A stretch of DNA of 64,000 bases from Conchocele bisecta (GCA_029237695.1 CM055274.1:73852140-73916139); one strand, 5' to 3'. Shown: positions 1 to 11,615, counted from the first letter of the stretch. Program-made: numbers and translations. The notes: a model not told the origin generated them from the sequence alone.

Positions 1-36
1 GAATCTTATACTGTTGACCAGGTTCTTTCGCCCACC

Positions 37-252
37 AGGGGGGCGTTTCACTAAACTTTGTACGACTAAAATGTTCATAAGTGCAAAATTATGATGGTCT
101 CTAAATTTCACATTAACAATGTGTTCTTGTAAACAATTATTGGATTAACATTTATTGAGCATAGGCTGCATATGCAGCCTTTGCTCAATAAATGTAAATC
201 CATCAATTGAAATTTACAGACTAGTCTAAATATGGATTTACGGACATTTGAT
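37..252. repeat. Family C foldback element, right end decayed
   Basis: Family C elements are about 220-250 bp long, with ends ggggccgtttcactaaac and an inner palindrome tttattgagcataggctgc centred on catatg. Seven copies occur in the window. No consistent target duplication was found. This copy centres near 174 and loses its right terminus after about 245. Confidence 0.8.
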
Positions 253-360
253 GACGTCAGCAATATGCGAATGTGTCATCAGAAACTCGGCAAAGCCTCG
301 TTTCGGACAACATATTCTGACACTCGTAATATCCATGTAGCTGATAGGTGGGACGACCGG

Positions 361-538
361 CTGTGATAATGTAATAAATTCAGAATAATACCTAATTCTG
401 CATACTTTTAATCATCAAATATATGCTGTGGTTAGTTCTATATGAAATAATGCATTTCGGGGAAAATAAATGATTACTCCCTCAAAGTACACTTTGCTAG
501 ATAAGTATACTTTGCAATTTTGGTTAAATAGGCTACTG
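361..538 (+). repeat. Family D element, right half only
   Basis: Family D elements are about 310 bp with ends gtagcctatttcaccaac, a subterminal aagtatactttg repeated twice per end and a central hairpin attacattatcacagcca. This copy begins at the hairpin and runs to ggctactg. Confidence 0.8.
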
Positions 539-1330
539 AATCTGAAAATGTCGCAAATGCCATACGATTTCTTTTCTTTGCTGATGCCACGATTAAACGG
601 GTTAAAATCCGCTGTTGACCAATGTAATCCTTATAGGCACATTCTAAATTGACTGTCTTCATAGATTTATTCGAGATCAGTCGCACGAGATCAGTCGCAC
701 GGTCAAACAGCGAGCTTATTATAAACTGACATTTTAAGCTATGTGCACATCGCAAGGTTACCTCAAGTCGTGCGGATGAATTTTGATGAATTTCCTGATG
801 AAAACCTAAGACAGTGCAACATGTATTTTTGTCTCGGGGGTTTATCAATACGTGGGACGACACTCAATTTCCTGTATCGCATGTCATCCGACGATGGCAA
901 ATAAAATGTAATTAACTAATAAACTTATGACGTTGGCTGTCAGTGCAGCCCAAGATGCATCGATTAAATACAATCAGGATCCACCTAAAAAACACTATTT
1001 TCGTCACAGAAGTAATCTTAAAACTGCTATCGAAAACGTTTTATCCCAAATTCATACAGGATGATCAGTATTGAAACTGGTTGCAAATGTCATATGGTTG
1101 TTTTGTCAACAGCGGGCTAGTTTCTGGTGAGAGTAATTTTACCCTAGAGTTTGTAAATTGATCAAATCCAATTATGTTCGCGGATTGGGTTTACTTTGTG
1201 AAATACAACACACCTGTGAGATTCAGTTGACAATAGCTGATTTCCAAGGAAATGTGCCTTTAATACAGTACCGGTAGTCAAATTATTATAATTTGCCTGT
1301 GGTGGTTAACCGGTGGGATAAAAAAAAATT
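539..1330. other. No feature recognised
   Basis: AT-rich DNA. I find no plausible coding frame and no recognised repeat. Confidence 0.5.
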
Positions 1331-1450
1331 AAAATGACAGTGGAACCTCTCTAAATCGGACACCCTGAGGGTGTCCGATTTAGAGAGGTTCCACTGTCAT
1401 TTTGGAACGTCTTCATTTTGTTAAGAAAACGTTAGAGAGGTTCCACTGCA
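1331..1450. repeat. Family A palindrome plus a single arm
   Basis: A near-perfect 73-bp hairpin (1331-1403) is built from aaaatgacagtggaacctct and its complement around tga. A lone arm gagaggttccactg follows at about 1434-1447. The gap text ttggaacgtcttcattttgt recurs at 3088-3107. Confidence 0.85.
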
Positions 1451-2088
1451 TATGGATAGATCCAAACGTCTTCGATACTCTCTCTGTAAATTTTCTAATT
1501 ATTGCTTTATTAGACAAAATTGTCTGCCTGTCTGGGGTTTATGCAGAGTAAGTTAACCATGGATCTTCTGTCTGGTAAAGTCAGCTTCCGTCAAAATCCC
1601 TCTTTCTGACAACCAGTTCAAGATAAAAGAATTTCATGCACCCACAAATGTATTGCAAGTGTCCGTGTATCTGTCGCACAATCCACGACTGGACCATATA
1701 CCGCTTGGAATATTTTCATGATACTTTACATACGTATCATTCGTGACCTAAACACGTGTGGCATGCAAGAAAGCTGAAACTGAATTTTGTACCTGTGGAG
1801 TTTGTGATTTTGGTGTTTTCTCCCACAAGACAATATAGTTACATTTTCTTGGCTTTAGTCCCAGGTTTAGAGGGTAAGTTGTATACCGCCTGGAATATAT
1901 TCCTGATACTTCGCATATGTGTATATATCGACATAAAGCGACGTCGTGTGGTAGAAAGACAATTGTCCTTTGGAATTATCTTCCCACATCGTTATGTTCA
2001 CTTTGTTGGTATGATCCTTTTCTTGAGCCTATTACCCCTTTCCCTTATAGAAACGACTTTTCACGCCTCTGCAGAAGATATGTCTTTA
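1451..2088. other. Unassigned; weak internal repeat
   Basis: A degenerate direct repeat of about 45 bp (tataccgcntggaatat) lies at about 1696 and 1880. No gene is recognised. The open frame near 1756-2175 has no recognisable domain and ends inside a hairpin. Confidence 0.35.
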
Positions 2089-2155
2089 GAAAACATTGTG
2101 GGAAAAGGAGAAATTGCTTGTGACAAGCAATTTCTCCTTTTCCCACAATGTTTTC
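2089..2155. repeat. Perfect hairpin, 32-bp arms
   Basis: Arms begin gaaaacattgtgggaaaagg and meet at a 3-base loop (tga). No related copy was found in the window. Confidence 0.9.
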
Positions 2156-2316
2156 TACTCTATCAGATAATTTAACCATAATTTGACCCAGCATTTGATT
2201 CTTTTATTCAGATGTTTTCGATTTGGAAGAGTCAAAATATCGCAAAACAGGGAAAGGGTTAAAGTTGCTTTGTCAACAGCTGCTTGAAGTATTTTCATGT
2301 AACTTCAAAATTGTGT

Positions 2317-2391
2317 GTACAGAGGAACCTCTCTAAACCGGACACCCTGGGAGGTCCCCAGGGTGTCCGGTTTGGAGATGTTCCACTGTAC
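2317..2391. repeat. Family A palindrome
   Basis: Arms run from tacagaggaacctctctaaa into ccggacaccctggg, with centre gaggtcccc. Spacer-like sequence (caatcacgaataga) follows, but no third arm was found. Confidence 0.85.
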
Positions 2392-2922
2392 AACAGACAG
2401 ACAACAACTCCAAGACACGCGTGGGTTTTAGCAATCACGAATAGACGTACTCAGCGGAAATAAATTGCAATGAACCCGATTACAATTAAGTAGAACCAAC
2501 CTTTATTTGTATCTGGTTTAGCAACCTAACAAGCCTGCAATAAAGATGACATGTTCTTATCTCTCTGTACCATATTATTGGGTAACATCGTTGTCTGGGG
2601 AATCATTAGAGGCTAATACAAATGGAAACAAATTCTGTTTATCACATGACTTAAGGCACCAAATAGCAGAAAACCGAGATATCCGATCTATCTGCTTCAG
2701 TGAGAAGACCTCATCGACTATTTTGAAAATCTCCACAGTGAAAAATAGTTTTGATACCAACAATATTAATATACCTGTTATAAATATGGCACATTATAGG
2801 TTCCCGCTCTTTGTAAGCACTTCATAGTACATATATATGTATTATTACGCAGCACTTTCTAACAATGGCAGTAATTTTACTTAGTCACCGACGCTTCTAA
2901 TGATGTTGAAAATACAATGACA
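2392..2922. other. No feature recognised
   Basis: Short open frames on both strands here show no recognisable motif. Confidence 0.4.
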
Positions 2923-3055
2923 TCAGGGATTCCGCTGGGGAAAAAAAAAAAATCGCCACTTCAAAAAATTGGCGATAAAAAATAAAAAAAATTGAAAAAA
3001 AAATGGTTATTTTTATCGCCAATTGCGAAAGTGGCGATCGCCAGCGGAATCCCTG
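2923..3055. repeat. Family H element (ends cagggattccgctgg)
   Basis: Inverted ends cagggattccgctgg and ccagcggaatccctg enclose inverted atcgccact and aattggcgataaa tracts and poly-A/T. ACAT flanks both sides and may be a target duplication. Relatives lie at 38529-38679 and, partially, at 51352. Confidence 0.85.
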
Positions 3056-3193
3056 ACATTGCTTTCTCATGCCATTAGGGACATCATTTGGAACGTCTTC
3101 ATTTTGTTATAAAACGTTAATGCGTAATACAAATCCGTAATTAGGGTGATGCGGTCAGCGAAACAAATTTGCTCCAGTAGTTATTACTTAGAG

Positions 3194-3334
3194 GTTAATA
3201 CGTGGCTTGTTTGATATCGGCCTAGGTATCGTTCCTCGGTAACTTGGTATCAGCCTGAGACCGAAGGTCGAAGGCTGATACCAAGTTACCGAGGGACGAT
3301 ACCTCGGCCGATATCAAACAAGACACGTATTAAC
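3194..3334. repeat. Family I long hairpin
   Basis: A 141-bp imperfect palindrome has arms gttaatacgtggcttgtttg and ggcctaggtatcgttcctcg, centred at about 3264. It is the only complete copy. A gatatcaa-bearing foldback at 61388-61492 is distantly similar. Confidence 0.85.
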
Positions 3335-3554
3335 GTCTTTATTACTTAGATTACTTAGATATCAATTTCAATATCAATCATCCAGCAGTTGTGATAATCC
3401 TAATATTAAAATCGATGCCGTTATCCATGAATGATGAAATATAGAGCCTACACATTTAAATTCCCGGCATCTGTCAAAATTTACGCAGCCTATAAAAGTA
3501 AACATACGCAATGCGCATGCCCAAAGGAACTGGTTTAATATGTGCGCGAGACAT

Positions 3555-3670
3555 GGTATCGGACTGGAAACGGCGGTATCAGACTAGTAACGATGGTATC
3601 AGACTAGAAATGGCAGTATCAGACTAGAAGTTTCAGTATCAGACTGGAAAACACGCCGTATCAGCCTGGA
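3555..3670 (+). repeat. 20-bp tandem repeat, about six units
   Basis: The unit is tatcagactagaaatggcag with scattered changes; the last unit is longer. The same word (tatcagcctg) occurs in the Family I element 300 bp upstream. Confidence 0.75.
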
Positions 3671-4368
3671 CTGTGTATGTTATTGCTGTAGGCAAATACA
3701 GGCAATTTCTAGGCAAAAATTGATATCTAAGTAATAATTTTATATACTGCTGACATTGCAACTAAACAGTCGGAAAATGTTTGTAATCATCGTCCAATGA
3801 CATTAATATAAAATCCGTGAGAAATATTGATCCTCGTAGCGAGATATATCCCTATCTTGTGGTGTTGTTTGGCTAAAGTTTCATCAGCTGGTGTTCATTT
3901 CCTCCATTTGAGAGTTCATGAGAAAACATGTGTTATTGCAATTCGTCCCAATATATTGGTCAGTTTGCCCATTGATGCAGTGTGGTCAGATTCTACATTT
4001 ATGGATGTTTACCAATATGACAAACATGGTGGATAAGATTGTCCATTTACAGGAGTTCATATACCCACAGTGTTGCCAGCAGCAACTGGAAAATTGTTTC
4101 CAAATGAAATCATGTATGCAGCTGTCAAAGAAATTATTGCATTGTGTGAACCTCATTATTCTATTCGGTAGTTGCACAATTAAAGGTTTAGATTGGCATA
4201 ACGAAGAATAAACAAATCTATATTTAGACGATAATTAGGAATAGACGATGCTCCATGATAGCTTTGGGATGGTTGGTGGTATGTGTATCTTAACGATGAA
4301 TCTGTCCTTTATAATGGATCCATATCTCAAGGTGAATCTGAGTTGGATTCACAAATAGGAACAAGTGA
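3671..4368. other. No feature recognised
   Basis: Two overlapping short frames (69 and 97 codons) lie near 3827-4211. Neither has a recognisable domain, and I do not call them genes. Confidence 0.4.
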
Positions 4369-4614
4369 TCTTTTCAACATTACAGACCTGTTTAGTGGTA
4401 TTGGCAAATAGTGTAGATCCAGATGAGCCGCCTCGTGACGAGCCATCTCATCAGGATCTGCACTTTTTGCAAGTTATTTTCATGTTTTTTTTTAGAACAA
4501 AAACACCTCCTTTTCATAAATGGAATAGTCTGAAAATTATTTTGTGATGGTTGGAATGTTTGGCAAAATTAACATATCAAAATACATTCCAGTTATTTGG
4601 GGGTGAAAGGGTTA
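4369..4614. repeat. Family P element
   Basis: Family P elements are about 245 bp, with ends aaccctttcaccccta or aaccctttcaacaccacagg. An off-centre hairpin core (gtagatccagatgagccgg and partner) is flanked by ttttgcaa. Here the core is 4411-4463 and the right end (gggtgaaagggttaa) is intact. Confidence 0.8.
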
Positions 4615-4616
4615 AG

Positions 4617-4780
4617 GGTACCTTGCATCAGATCAGGAGACTGTCTTGGAGTTCATATTATTATTGGAAATTTAGCCCTGAATGTTCAGTACCGCTTCAC
4701 ACAGGGACAGTGCCAGCTTTATTTGACTTTGCTGTTGAACAGACTTAAAACCGCAATCAATCAATCAATCAAATTCAATA
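4617..4780 (+). mobile_element. SINE-like 3' tail ending in an (aatc)n run
   Basis: The sequence 'gttcagtaccgc ... tttgactttgctgttgaacag' leads to a caatcaatcaatc run. The fragment at 18790-18995 has the same layout. The head is missing. Confidence 0.5.
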
Positions 4781-4782
4781 AT

Positions 4783-4988
4783 TTTGGCTCTGATTGCGAC
4801 CAGTCAGTGTAGATCCAGATCAGCCTGTGCTGATCCTGTCTGATCAGGATCTGCACTGTTCGCCTTTCCAGCAATGAGACACCCGCCATGCTTGTAACAA
4901 GTAATATCGATCGTTATCTCGCCACGTGAATGTGTTACTTGGATCTACACTGGTCACAAATCCCACAAGCCCCATTTCTACACTCACG
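4783..4988. repeat. Family B element
   Basis: Complete family B elements are about 220-250 bp, with ends tgtggctgtgactggagaaa and inner gtgaccagtgtagatccaga. A hairpin core lies near one end, and a single further cactggtc arm at the other. Here the left terminus is lost; the core is 4807-4857 and the right end (cacaaatcccacaagcccca) is kept. Confidence 0.8.
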
Positions 4989-5100
4989 GGATTGAAACCG
5001 TTTGTCCGGCCTTACATGACCTCCTTAAATTAGCTGTTGATAGGCCGTTAAACACCAATAAACAGACAAACAAACACAAATAAGTCAATCAATCAATCTA
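4988..5100 (+). mobile_element. SINE 3' tail (family N)
   Basis: ccggccttacatgacct, then agctgttgataggccgttaa, then an (aaac) run: the standard family N tail, without body. Confidence 0.65.
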
Positions 5101-5458
5101 TGCTGGTTACAATGTAATGTAACATTCCCCAGCAGTTGTTCAGCAGCTAACAATGAGGCTGATTGGCGTAGCAGAGATAAAACGTGCCCAAGATAGCGTG
5201 TGCGGACTATATTTGGCCATATTCAAGGAAATTTAATGCATCAGCAGTATAAAGGCAAACACACACATTGGCAATTTGATACCAGCGTAGACTTGCATTA
5301 GTTACCAATTGTATGTAGATGGATCACTGTCTACACCGTTTGTCATCTCGATGTTGACCAGGTGTTTTTTCTGGCCATTTGGGAACATGAACATATTTAT
5401 ACCTTTAATTCTTATCAAAATTGAAGGAAATTATAAGCTGTTAGAAAGTGCATTTTAT
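5101..5458. other. No feature recognised
   Basis: Single-copy-looking DNA with no plausible frame. Confidence 0.4.
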
Positions 5459-5704
5459 CTCTTTTCACCCTAAGTAACTAGAATTGGTTTTGATGCGTTA
5501 ATTGTGCAACCAATCCAATCGTCACTAAATGATTTTCAGATAGCTAGCCCATTTATGAAAATGGGGTGTTTTTGTTCTCAAAAACATGAAAATTACTTTC
5601 AAAAAGTGCAGATCCTGATGAGGCGGCTCGTCACGAGCCGGCTCATCTGGATCTACACTGTTTGCCAATACCGCTTATACAGGTCTGTAGTGTTGAAAGA
5701 GTTC
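5459..5704. repeat. Family P element, opposite orientation
   Basis: It starts cttttcaccctaagtaact and ends in caggtctgtagtgttgaaag. The hairpin core is at 5605-5664. It is the reverse orientation of the 4369-4614 copy. Confidence 0.85.
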
Positions 5705-6085
5705 AGGTTGATCATGTAATAAACCAATTGATCACCATTGAAAACCACAAAAGGGAACACCGAGATTAAATATATATGTGAAATACAATTTAATATGTTT
5801 TACATATCCAAATTAACACCACTTCTGCAAATTCCAACTTGTACATGTACATTGTATTCCAAAATGCCCCAAATGATCACTATTAAAAACCCGACAATAA
5901 TCCCCGTTTTTTCAGATCGTTGCCAACTTGTGTTATGCCCTTGAATCTGAAAACGCAGATCAGTTCTATTTGTCAGCCAGCATGCAGTAACAGATGTGTT
6001 GATGATTAAATTTCCCACGTCAGCAGCCTGTGGGAAACGTTAAATGTTTTGTATCAGACTAACGCTAAAACAATAACAAGAAACC
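5705..6085. other. No feature recognised
   Basis: Nothing beyond short random frames. Confidence 0.4.
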
Positions 6086-6326
6086 TTAACCCATACAATG
6101 CTGAATTAAATTTTGTTGTCTGCTGTTTATGTTTTATTTGCCATTTTAGTCGCGAAAAACGTGGTTTGACAGTACTTTAGAATCATTTCCATTGGAAATG
6201 ATTCTAAAGTACTGTCAAGCCATGTTTTTCATGAATAAAGTGTTGTCAAACCATGTTACTGTGAAAGAAACACAATATGAAACAACAGCAGACAACATTT
6301 TCTGTTCCCGCTGTTTAAAGGTTAAT
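6086..6326. repeat. Family G foldback
   Basis: Outer arms (ttgttgtctgctgttta against aacaacagcagacaaca) surround a second hairpin, agtactttagaatcatttcc, centred at 6191. A related copy lies at 7926-8176; core-only relatives lie at 28253-28316, 45340-45416 and 48609-48671. Confidence 0.8.
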
Positions 6327-6529
6327 GTGTATTCAATTATCTGCAGTGTGTACCTAGTGGTTGTATTTATTAATTGTTGGGATATGTCATCACAACTACA
6401 GGCTTGTTGAGTTTGTATATGTCCCCCAACAAATGTCTGTGTTACATGTAGTTACTACCTTGTTTGTGTCTGTGTGTCTGTCCAAGATTTGAGTTAAAGT
6501 TTTCTACTTTGTACTATGTCTGTTACCGT

Positions 6530-6938
6530 GGGTGGTAACGTACAGGCAAACGCGACGGCGTAAATTAACAGTAGGGGTTCCTGTTTGTCGGAATCACGAT
6601 TTGCCTGGTTTGGCCCTCGGGTACGTTTTTATCTTTGGAACCTTTGTTACCTGGCAGTTGAATTGGGTTATTGCCCATTATTAAAGTAGTAAGATTATTA
6701 CTGAACCTACTGCTTTTGGGAGGGGGCCAAGTGATTCTGGTGTGGCGAGTACTCGGGATTATTCTGATTTCAGGGCTGAATATATAGCTTTTTTATTGTA
6801 AATATTCAGTTCTGATTTTGGGATTTCCCCCCATTTGTACAGGTAATATATGGGGTTTAGTACTAGACCCATTGACCCGGCCTTAAATGACCTTAGCTGT
6901 TGATAGGCCATTAAACCTCGACAAACAAGCAAACAAAC
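6530..6938 (+). mobile_element. Family N SINE-like element, nearly full length
   Basis: The order is head gtgggtggtaac, then gggttc, tttggccctcgggtacg, 'aagtgattctggtgtggcg', 'tttcagggctgaatat', 'attttgggattt', ending gttgataggccattaaacc and an (aaac) run. The head has weak A-box and B-box (ggggttc) like strings that suggest Pol III origin. This is inference; a fold and database comparison would be needed. Confidence 0.65.
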
Positions 6939-7063
6939 CTACTATCTCTGTTACCAGTAATTTCCACACACACATGTGTATCGGTGAGTCATATATTCAT
7001 GAATAACTTCTTTAAAACGGACATTGTCTGCTTTAGAGAGGTCCCACTGTAGATCATTACCGA

Positions 7064-7131
7064 GTTGCGGACACATAGCACTTCAAATACTCCCATATAT
7101 GGGAGTATTTGAAGTGTTACGCGTCCGCAAC
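7064..7131. repeat. Hairpin (gttgcggac arms)
   Basis: Arms gttgcggacacatagcactt and atactcccatat meet with no loop at 7097; a few mismatches lie near the ends. A family A single arm (tttagagaggtcccactgta) lies just upstream. Confidence 0.8.
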
Positions 7132-7485
7132 AAATCATTCCGATTACCACACTCGGGCTGTATTTTGTTGGCTGATATTTGGGGATTATTATCTGGGTAT
7201 GAGTCACTAAAAATGTTCCCCAGACACAGACAATGACTATTTTGCAACTTTGGTCTTATTACATGAAACTAACTGTATTACATGGCTTAGACTTTTCTTA
7301 ACTTAATAATCCGTTTGTTCCTATTGAACTCCGAAAGTTAACATTAACTAAATATTATCATTACCCTCCGTGTCCATTGTTGTTAAACATAAGTGGCCCG
7401 GTAGTAGAAAACCTATCCATCTTGTGACGTTTCAGCCGAGTAATTGTTTGTCTATTGCCTTTTGATTGGCTGATTCTGATCCCGT
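7132..7485. other. No feature recognised
   Basis: Nothing supportable on either strand. Confidence 0.4.
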
Positions 7486-7730
7486 AACCCTTTCACCCCT
7501 ACGTAGCTGGAATGGATTTTTATTGGTTCATTTTGCAACCAATCCCATTGTCACAAAATGATTTTCAGACGACCGGTAGTCCGTTTATGAAAAAGGGGGC
7601 GTTTTTGTTTTCTAAAAAATGTGAAGATTATTTGCAAAAATGCAGATCCTGATGAGACGAGCCGGCTCATCAGGATCTACACTGTTTGCCATTGCCACTA
7701 TACAGGTATGTGGTGTTCGAAGTGTTAACC
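7486..7730. repeat. Family P element
   Basis: Both ends are visible (aaccctttcacccctacgta and tggtgttcgaagtgttaacc). The core at 7641-7686 has matching gatcctgatgag arms on both sides, unlike most copies. Confidence 0.85.
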
Positions 7731-7867
7731 AGCGTTCACATACTATAGCCAGACAGCATCAGCATATTATATCCGGATGAAGGAACATCGTTGTTGGGTT
7801 GATATGAAAATGTTGATTATTTTTTCATCAGAAGCTTGACTTGTGACCACTCATTAAATGTGGTTCA

Positions 7868-8320
7868 AACCACAGGTTGAAGTAACGGACCAACGTCTAT
7901 AAATACATTAAATATACCTAAAAGCATTAACCCTTAAACCGTTATCTTAATTCTTTTGTTGTCTGCTGTTTATTTTCTATTTTCCATTTTTATCATCAAA
8001 AACATGCTTTGAAAGCACTTTAGGATAATTTACAACATGCTTTGACAGCACTTCAGAATCATTTCCATTGGAAATGATTCTGAAGTGTTGTCAAAACATG
8101 TTTTTATTGAGAAATAAGGCAAGATATAAAAGCAACAGCAAACGAAAATTGTTGTGTGTAGCGGTGTAAGGGTTAATAAGTGAAAACAATAAACTAATTT
8201 TCTGTATGTGTGATAGGAGGGCGTAAAGAAAACATAAAGCTTTTTTTTTCTCACATATTGATGCTTTTATGTATATTTAATGCACCATAGACCTTGGTTC
8301 GTTACTTCATCCTGTGGTTC
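7868..8320. repeat. Family Q foldback interrupted by a family G element
   Basis: Outer arms are 7868-7925 (accacaggttgaagtaacgg, attaaatatacctaaaagca) and 8256-8319. Between them lies a complete family G element (7926-8176) with aacccttaa ends and a hairpin centred at 8069. A second family Q copy lies at 15733-15905. Confidence 0.75.
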
Positions 8321-8704
8321 AATTGGTGCAAATGATGGTAACGACATCTATTTTTAAAAATAAACAATAAACCTGGAAACAGCTTCTTAAAATGTACATA
8401 GTAGTTTAATTGTATTCAATCGTAAATGGACAAACTCCCTGTGCGAACATTTATTGCTGCAGGTGGGTAACCACCAGAAGGTACGGACACGGAATTTGTA
8501 CTCCGGTACGAACATGAAACCAAGTCAACCACAATAGACATTTGCATTCACTGTGTTTATTTCATCCCATGCAGAGTTTTAAGTTTGTATAATGTTATTG
8601 TTTATAAATGAGATATATAAATTGGCCTATAGTGTGTGAAACTATTGTAGATGCGGTCTCTTGCACGTTTACATACATATGAATATGATCTCTCTGTTTA
8701 CTAG
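8321..8704. other. No feature recognised
   Basis: Weak similarity of catcccatgcagagtttta (about 8564) with tcatgcagcgttttata (about 8843) on the two sides of the next hairpin. Confidence 0.35.
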
Positions 8705-8713
8705 CTGAATGGC

Positions 8714-8775
8714 AAACGGCGTAGACCCTGATCAGACTGCGCAGATGCGCAGTCTGATCTGGGGCTACGCCGTTT
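8714..8775. repeat. B-type hairpin core, GGCG subtype
   Basis: The arms read aaacggcgtagaccctgatc and gatctggggctacgccgttt. The usual agtgtag/ctacact ends are replaced on both sides by ggcgtag/ctacgcc. Confidence 0.85.
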
Positions 8776-9732
8776 GAGAACATCCGAAAGTGGCCGACTT
8801 CTTTTGTTAGTCGGAGGCCCATGAACTTTTTGCATTTCCTCTCATGCAGCGTTTTATACCATGTAATGAATGTTTGTCGTTGTGTATATATGACATATAT
8901 GACAAGTGACGGCCACATATTTACCAAGCTTTACTCATATTTGAAATATTTTACTTGAATATTTAAAAAAAATTGACACATATTTATACATGTACGAACA
9001 TACTGAATTAAGTGTTCATGATCAATGCAGATGACCATTTTCCATCAACTGGCACAGATATGAAACATTTCTGTATACAAATATTATCAGTATTGAAGGT
9101 TTAAAGGAATTCTTGAATTTTAATTATTCCTTAATTTCAAGAATTTACGTAAAATCTGTTTTTGGGATTTTTTGGTATATTTGTGTCGCAAATGAAGCAC
9201 AAGAGGTCTCACTTCTGCAGAATAGTAATTATCAAAAGTTTGGCTTGAAAACACTAATATTTTTACAGTTATTCAATTTGCAAGAATTGACGTGATATAA
9301 TATGTTTTCGGGGATAATATGTATATTCATGTTACATGTCACTTGATGTTGACACATTCGTCTGACTGATACAGAATTGATCCTCAAAATTTCAGCTTGA
9401 AAACACTAATATTTTAGATTTTGAGTAAAGTGTGTTAAATTTGAGTCTAGGCGGTGCTTCTGGAAGTTTTTTTTAGAGAAATGTATGTTGATATATGAAC
9501 TCCACCGACCAGTATTCCTTATACAGTGTACACAAATCATAGCCTTATATGTCATTTTCAATATATGTCAATTATATGTTAAATTATATATAAATATCTG
9601 CACCTTTCTGTATGTGTACATTTGTGTGTTGTGTTACAAGACTTGGTATGTTCTGAATGTTGACCATTTTATTATGCATGTACATGTATGGTAAAAACTG
9701 ATACTCAACTTAAAAATGCAAGTTGTATAATG
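8776..9732. other. AT-rich, no gene recognised
   Basis: The only structure is a short direct repeat, cttgaaaacactaatatttt, at 9243 and 9394. Confidence 0.4.
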
Positions 9733-9950
9733 TACAGCGGAAGCTCTCTAACTGGATAAAGAGAACGGTTAGTTGTGCTTAGTTTTGACACATTTCGTTG
9801 CCGTTGATCTCAGATCATAATGTCTGTTCATGATCACAAAGCAAACACGCGTGTGTTCATTTAGTCATCTGCCTGTTTTACAGTGGAACATCTCTAAACC
9901 GGACACCCTGGGGATCTCACAGGGTGTCCGGTTTAGAGAGGTGCCATGGT
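9733..9950. repeat. Family A compound element (single arm + spacer + palindrome)
   Basis: A decayed single arm (tacagcggaagctctctaac) is followed by a spacer with atctcagatcataatgtctg, then a hairpin at 9881-9950. Confidence 0.8.
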
Positions 9951-10023
9951 AACTGGTTGGTTGACAGAAACATATTTGGATTATGATCTCAGTCACAAAA
10001 TAAACAAGTCCTGTCAACTTGCC

Positions 10024-10190
10024 ATTACATGCTTGGGCTACATAATTATTTGCACAAAAAATAAAAATAATTCTTTATTTATGCACAGAAATATATGTTT
10101 TCGCCACTCATTTGAACCGTCTCGCCGAGACAGTTCAAATGAGTGGCGACAACATATATTTCTGTGCATAAATAAAGAATTATTTTTATT
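10024..10190. repeat. Family F foldback, first of two tandem copies
   Basis: The inner hairpin (cactcatttgaaccgtctcg and partner) lies in long aattctttatttatgcac arms. The same leader, ttacatgcttgggctacata, starts this copy and the next, with a period of about 186 bp. Confidence 0.85.
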
Positions 10191-10209
10191 TTTTTGCCAA
10201 TTAACCCAT

Positions 10210-10370
10210 TACATGCTTGGGCTACATAATTATTTGCACAAAAAAAAAATAATTCTTTATTTATGCACATAAATATATGTTGTCGCCACTCATTTGAGCC
10301 GTCTCTGCAAGACGGTTCAAATGAGTGGTGACAACATATACTTTTGAGAAGAAGTAAGAAAATTATTTAA
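10210..10370. repeat. Family F foldback, second tandem copy
   Basis: Same arms as the first copy; the right outer arm is lost after acaacatatacttttgag. Confidence 0.8.
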
Positions 10371-10574
10371 ATTTGTTCATACCCCGTATATGTGTGTATT
10401 CAGCATAAAATGGGATAAATCACAACTTGTACTTCCTATGTGATGATGCATAAGATTCACATATGAACAAATGGAATATTTGTTAAACACTTTTGAAGTC
10501 ACATTAACTTTTTAATAGCAATAAAAGGATTAAATCCTAATACGAGGATCGTGCTTGTGGAAAATCATTAATAG

Positions 10575-10680
10575 TTTCAAAGTGCTCAGAATTTTATGTC
10601 GCGACCACCTCATAGAGAAGGTTCAAATGAGTGGTCACATCATATATGTACTTTGAAAGAGAAATAACATAAATATTTAA
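10575..10680. repeat. Family F remnant
   Basis: Only one inner arm, ggttcaaatgagtggtcac, with weak partners remains. Confidence 0.55.
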
Positions 10681-10687
10681 AAGAGTT

Positions 10688-10853
10688 CTTGGTGTGGTAT
10701 GGACCTGTCACCAGGTCGGGTTATTCTAATTTCAGGGCTGAATACATTTTTTATCTCAATGTAAATATTCCGTTCTGATTTTGGGATTACCCCCACCCCA
10801 CTGCAGCAGGTTAAAACAGGGTCGAACCCGTTTGCCCGGCCTTACATGACCTT
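10688..10853 (+). mobile_element. Family N SINE-like, 5'-truncated
   Basis: It begins at the internal block tggtgtggtatggacctgtc and ends at ttacatgacctta, directly abutting the head of the next copy. Confidence 0.6.
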
Positions 10854-11310
10854 AGTGGGTGGAAGGTGGGTGCAAGTGATGGGTAATTTAACGATCGGGG
10901 TTCATCCTTACCGGAATCCCGACTGGAGACCTGGTTTGGCCCTCACATACGTCTTTGACATTTTGTATGTGACAGTTGAATCTGGTTATACCCCTTATAA
11001 GAGTAATCCTACCGGTATTACTTTTAAATAGGGGAAGGGGCCAAGTGACTTTGGTGCAGTATGGACCTGGCACCAGGTCAGGTTATTCTAATTTCAGGGC
11101 TGAATATGTTGTATCTCGATGTAAATATTCCGTTCTGATTTTGGGATTTTCCCTCCAATGCAGCAGGTTAAAATGGGATCGAACCTGTTTGCCCGACCTT
11201 ACATGACCTTAGCTGTTGATAGGCCGTTAAACACCAATAAACAAACAAACAAATACATGACCTTAGCTGTTAATAGGCCGTTAAACACCAATAAACAAAC
11301 AAAACATAAA
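10853..11310 (+). mobile_element. Family N SINE-like, full length, with a duplicated tail
   Basis: Head agtgggtggaaggtgggtgc, B-box-like ggggttcatcc, all internal blocks, then the tail at 11195-11250. The tail segment tgaccttagctgttratagg is repeated once more at 11258-11310 (period 59 bp). Confidence 0.65.
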
Positions 11311-11615
11311 CATAAATGTGTTCTTACATGTAAAGGTGTATTCCGAATGTAATTTGTTAATATGTGCCTATAGTCTCTCTAAAAGTACAGTGTCTCGCAT
11401 GTACAGATCAGTTGTCATGGTAATGTGTCACAAAATACGTTATAATTATCATTGTTGTTGTTACAAAGTATTAAATGTTGCTACTCGTTTTATTAATTTC
11501 ATTCTTCATTCTGTAAACACAGCCATGTTGTAACTTGTACACAATACTAGTATATATATATGGCTGTGATTGGTGAAATGGGGCGTATGGGTTTTGTGAC
11601 CAGTGTAGATCCAGG

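Noticed and set aside
10079..10190. CRISPR-like or phage-type repeat array
   Set aside because: The repeats are palindromic and dispersed in eukaryotic intron-bearing DNA, with no spacers or cas genes.
9946..10272. 108-codon frame with repeated peptide
   Set aside because: Translation of two tandem F foldbacks.
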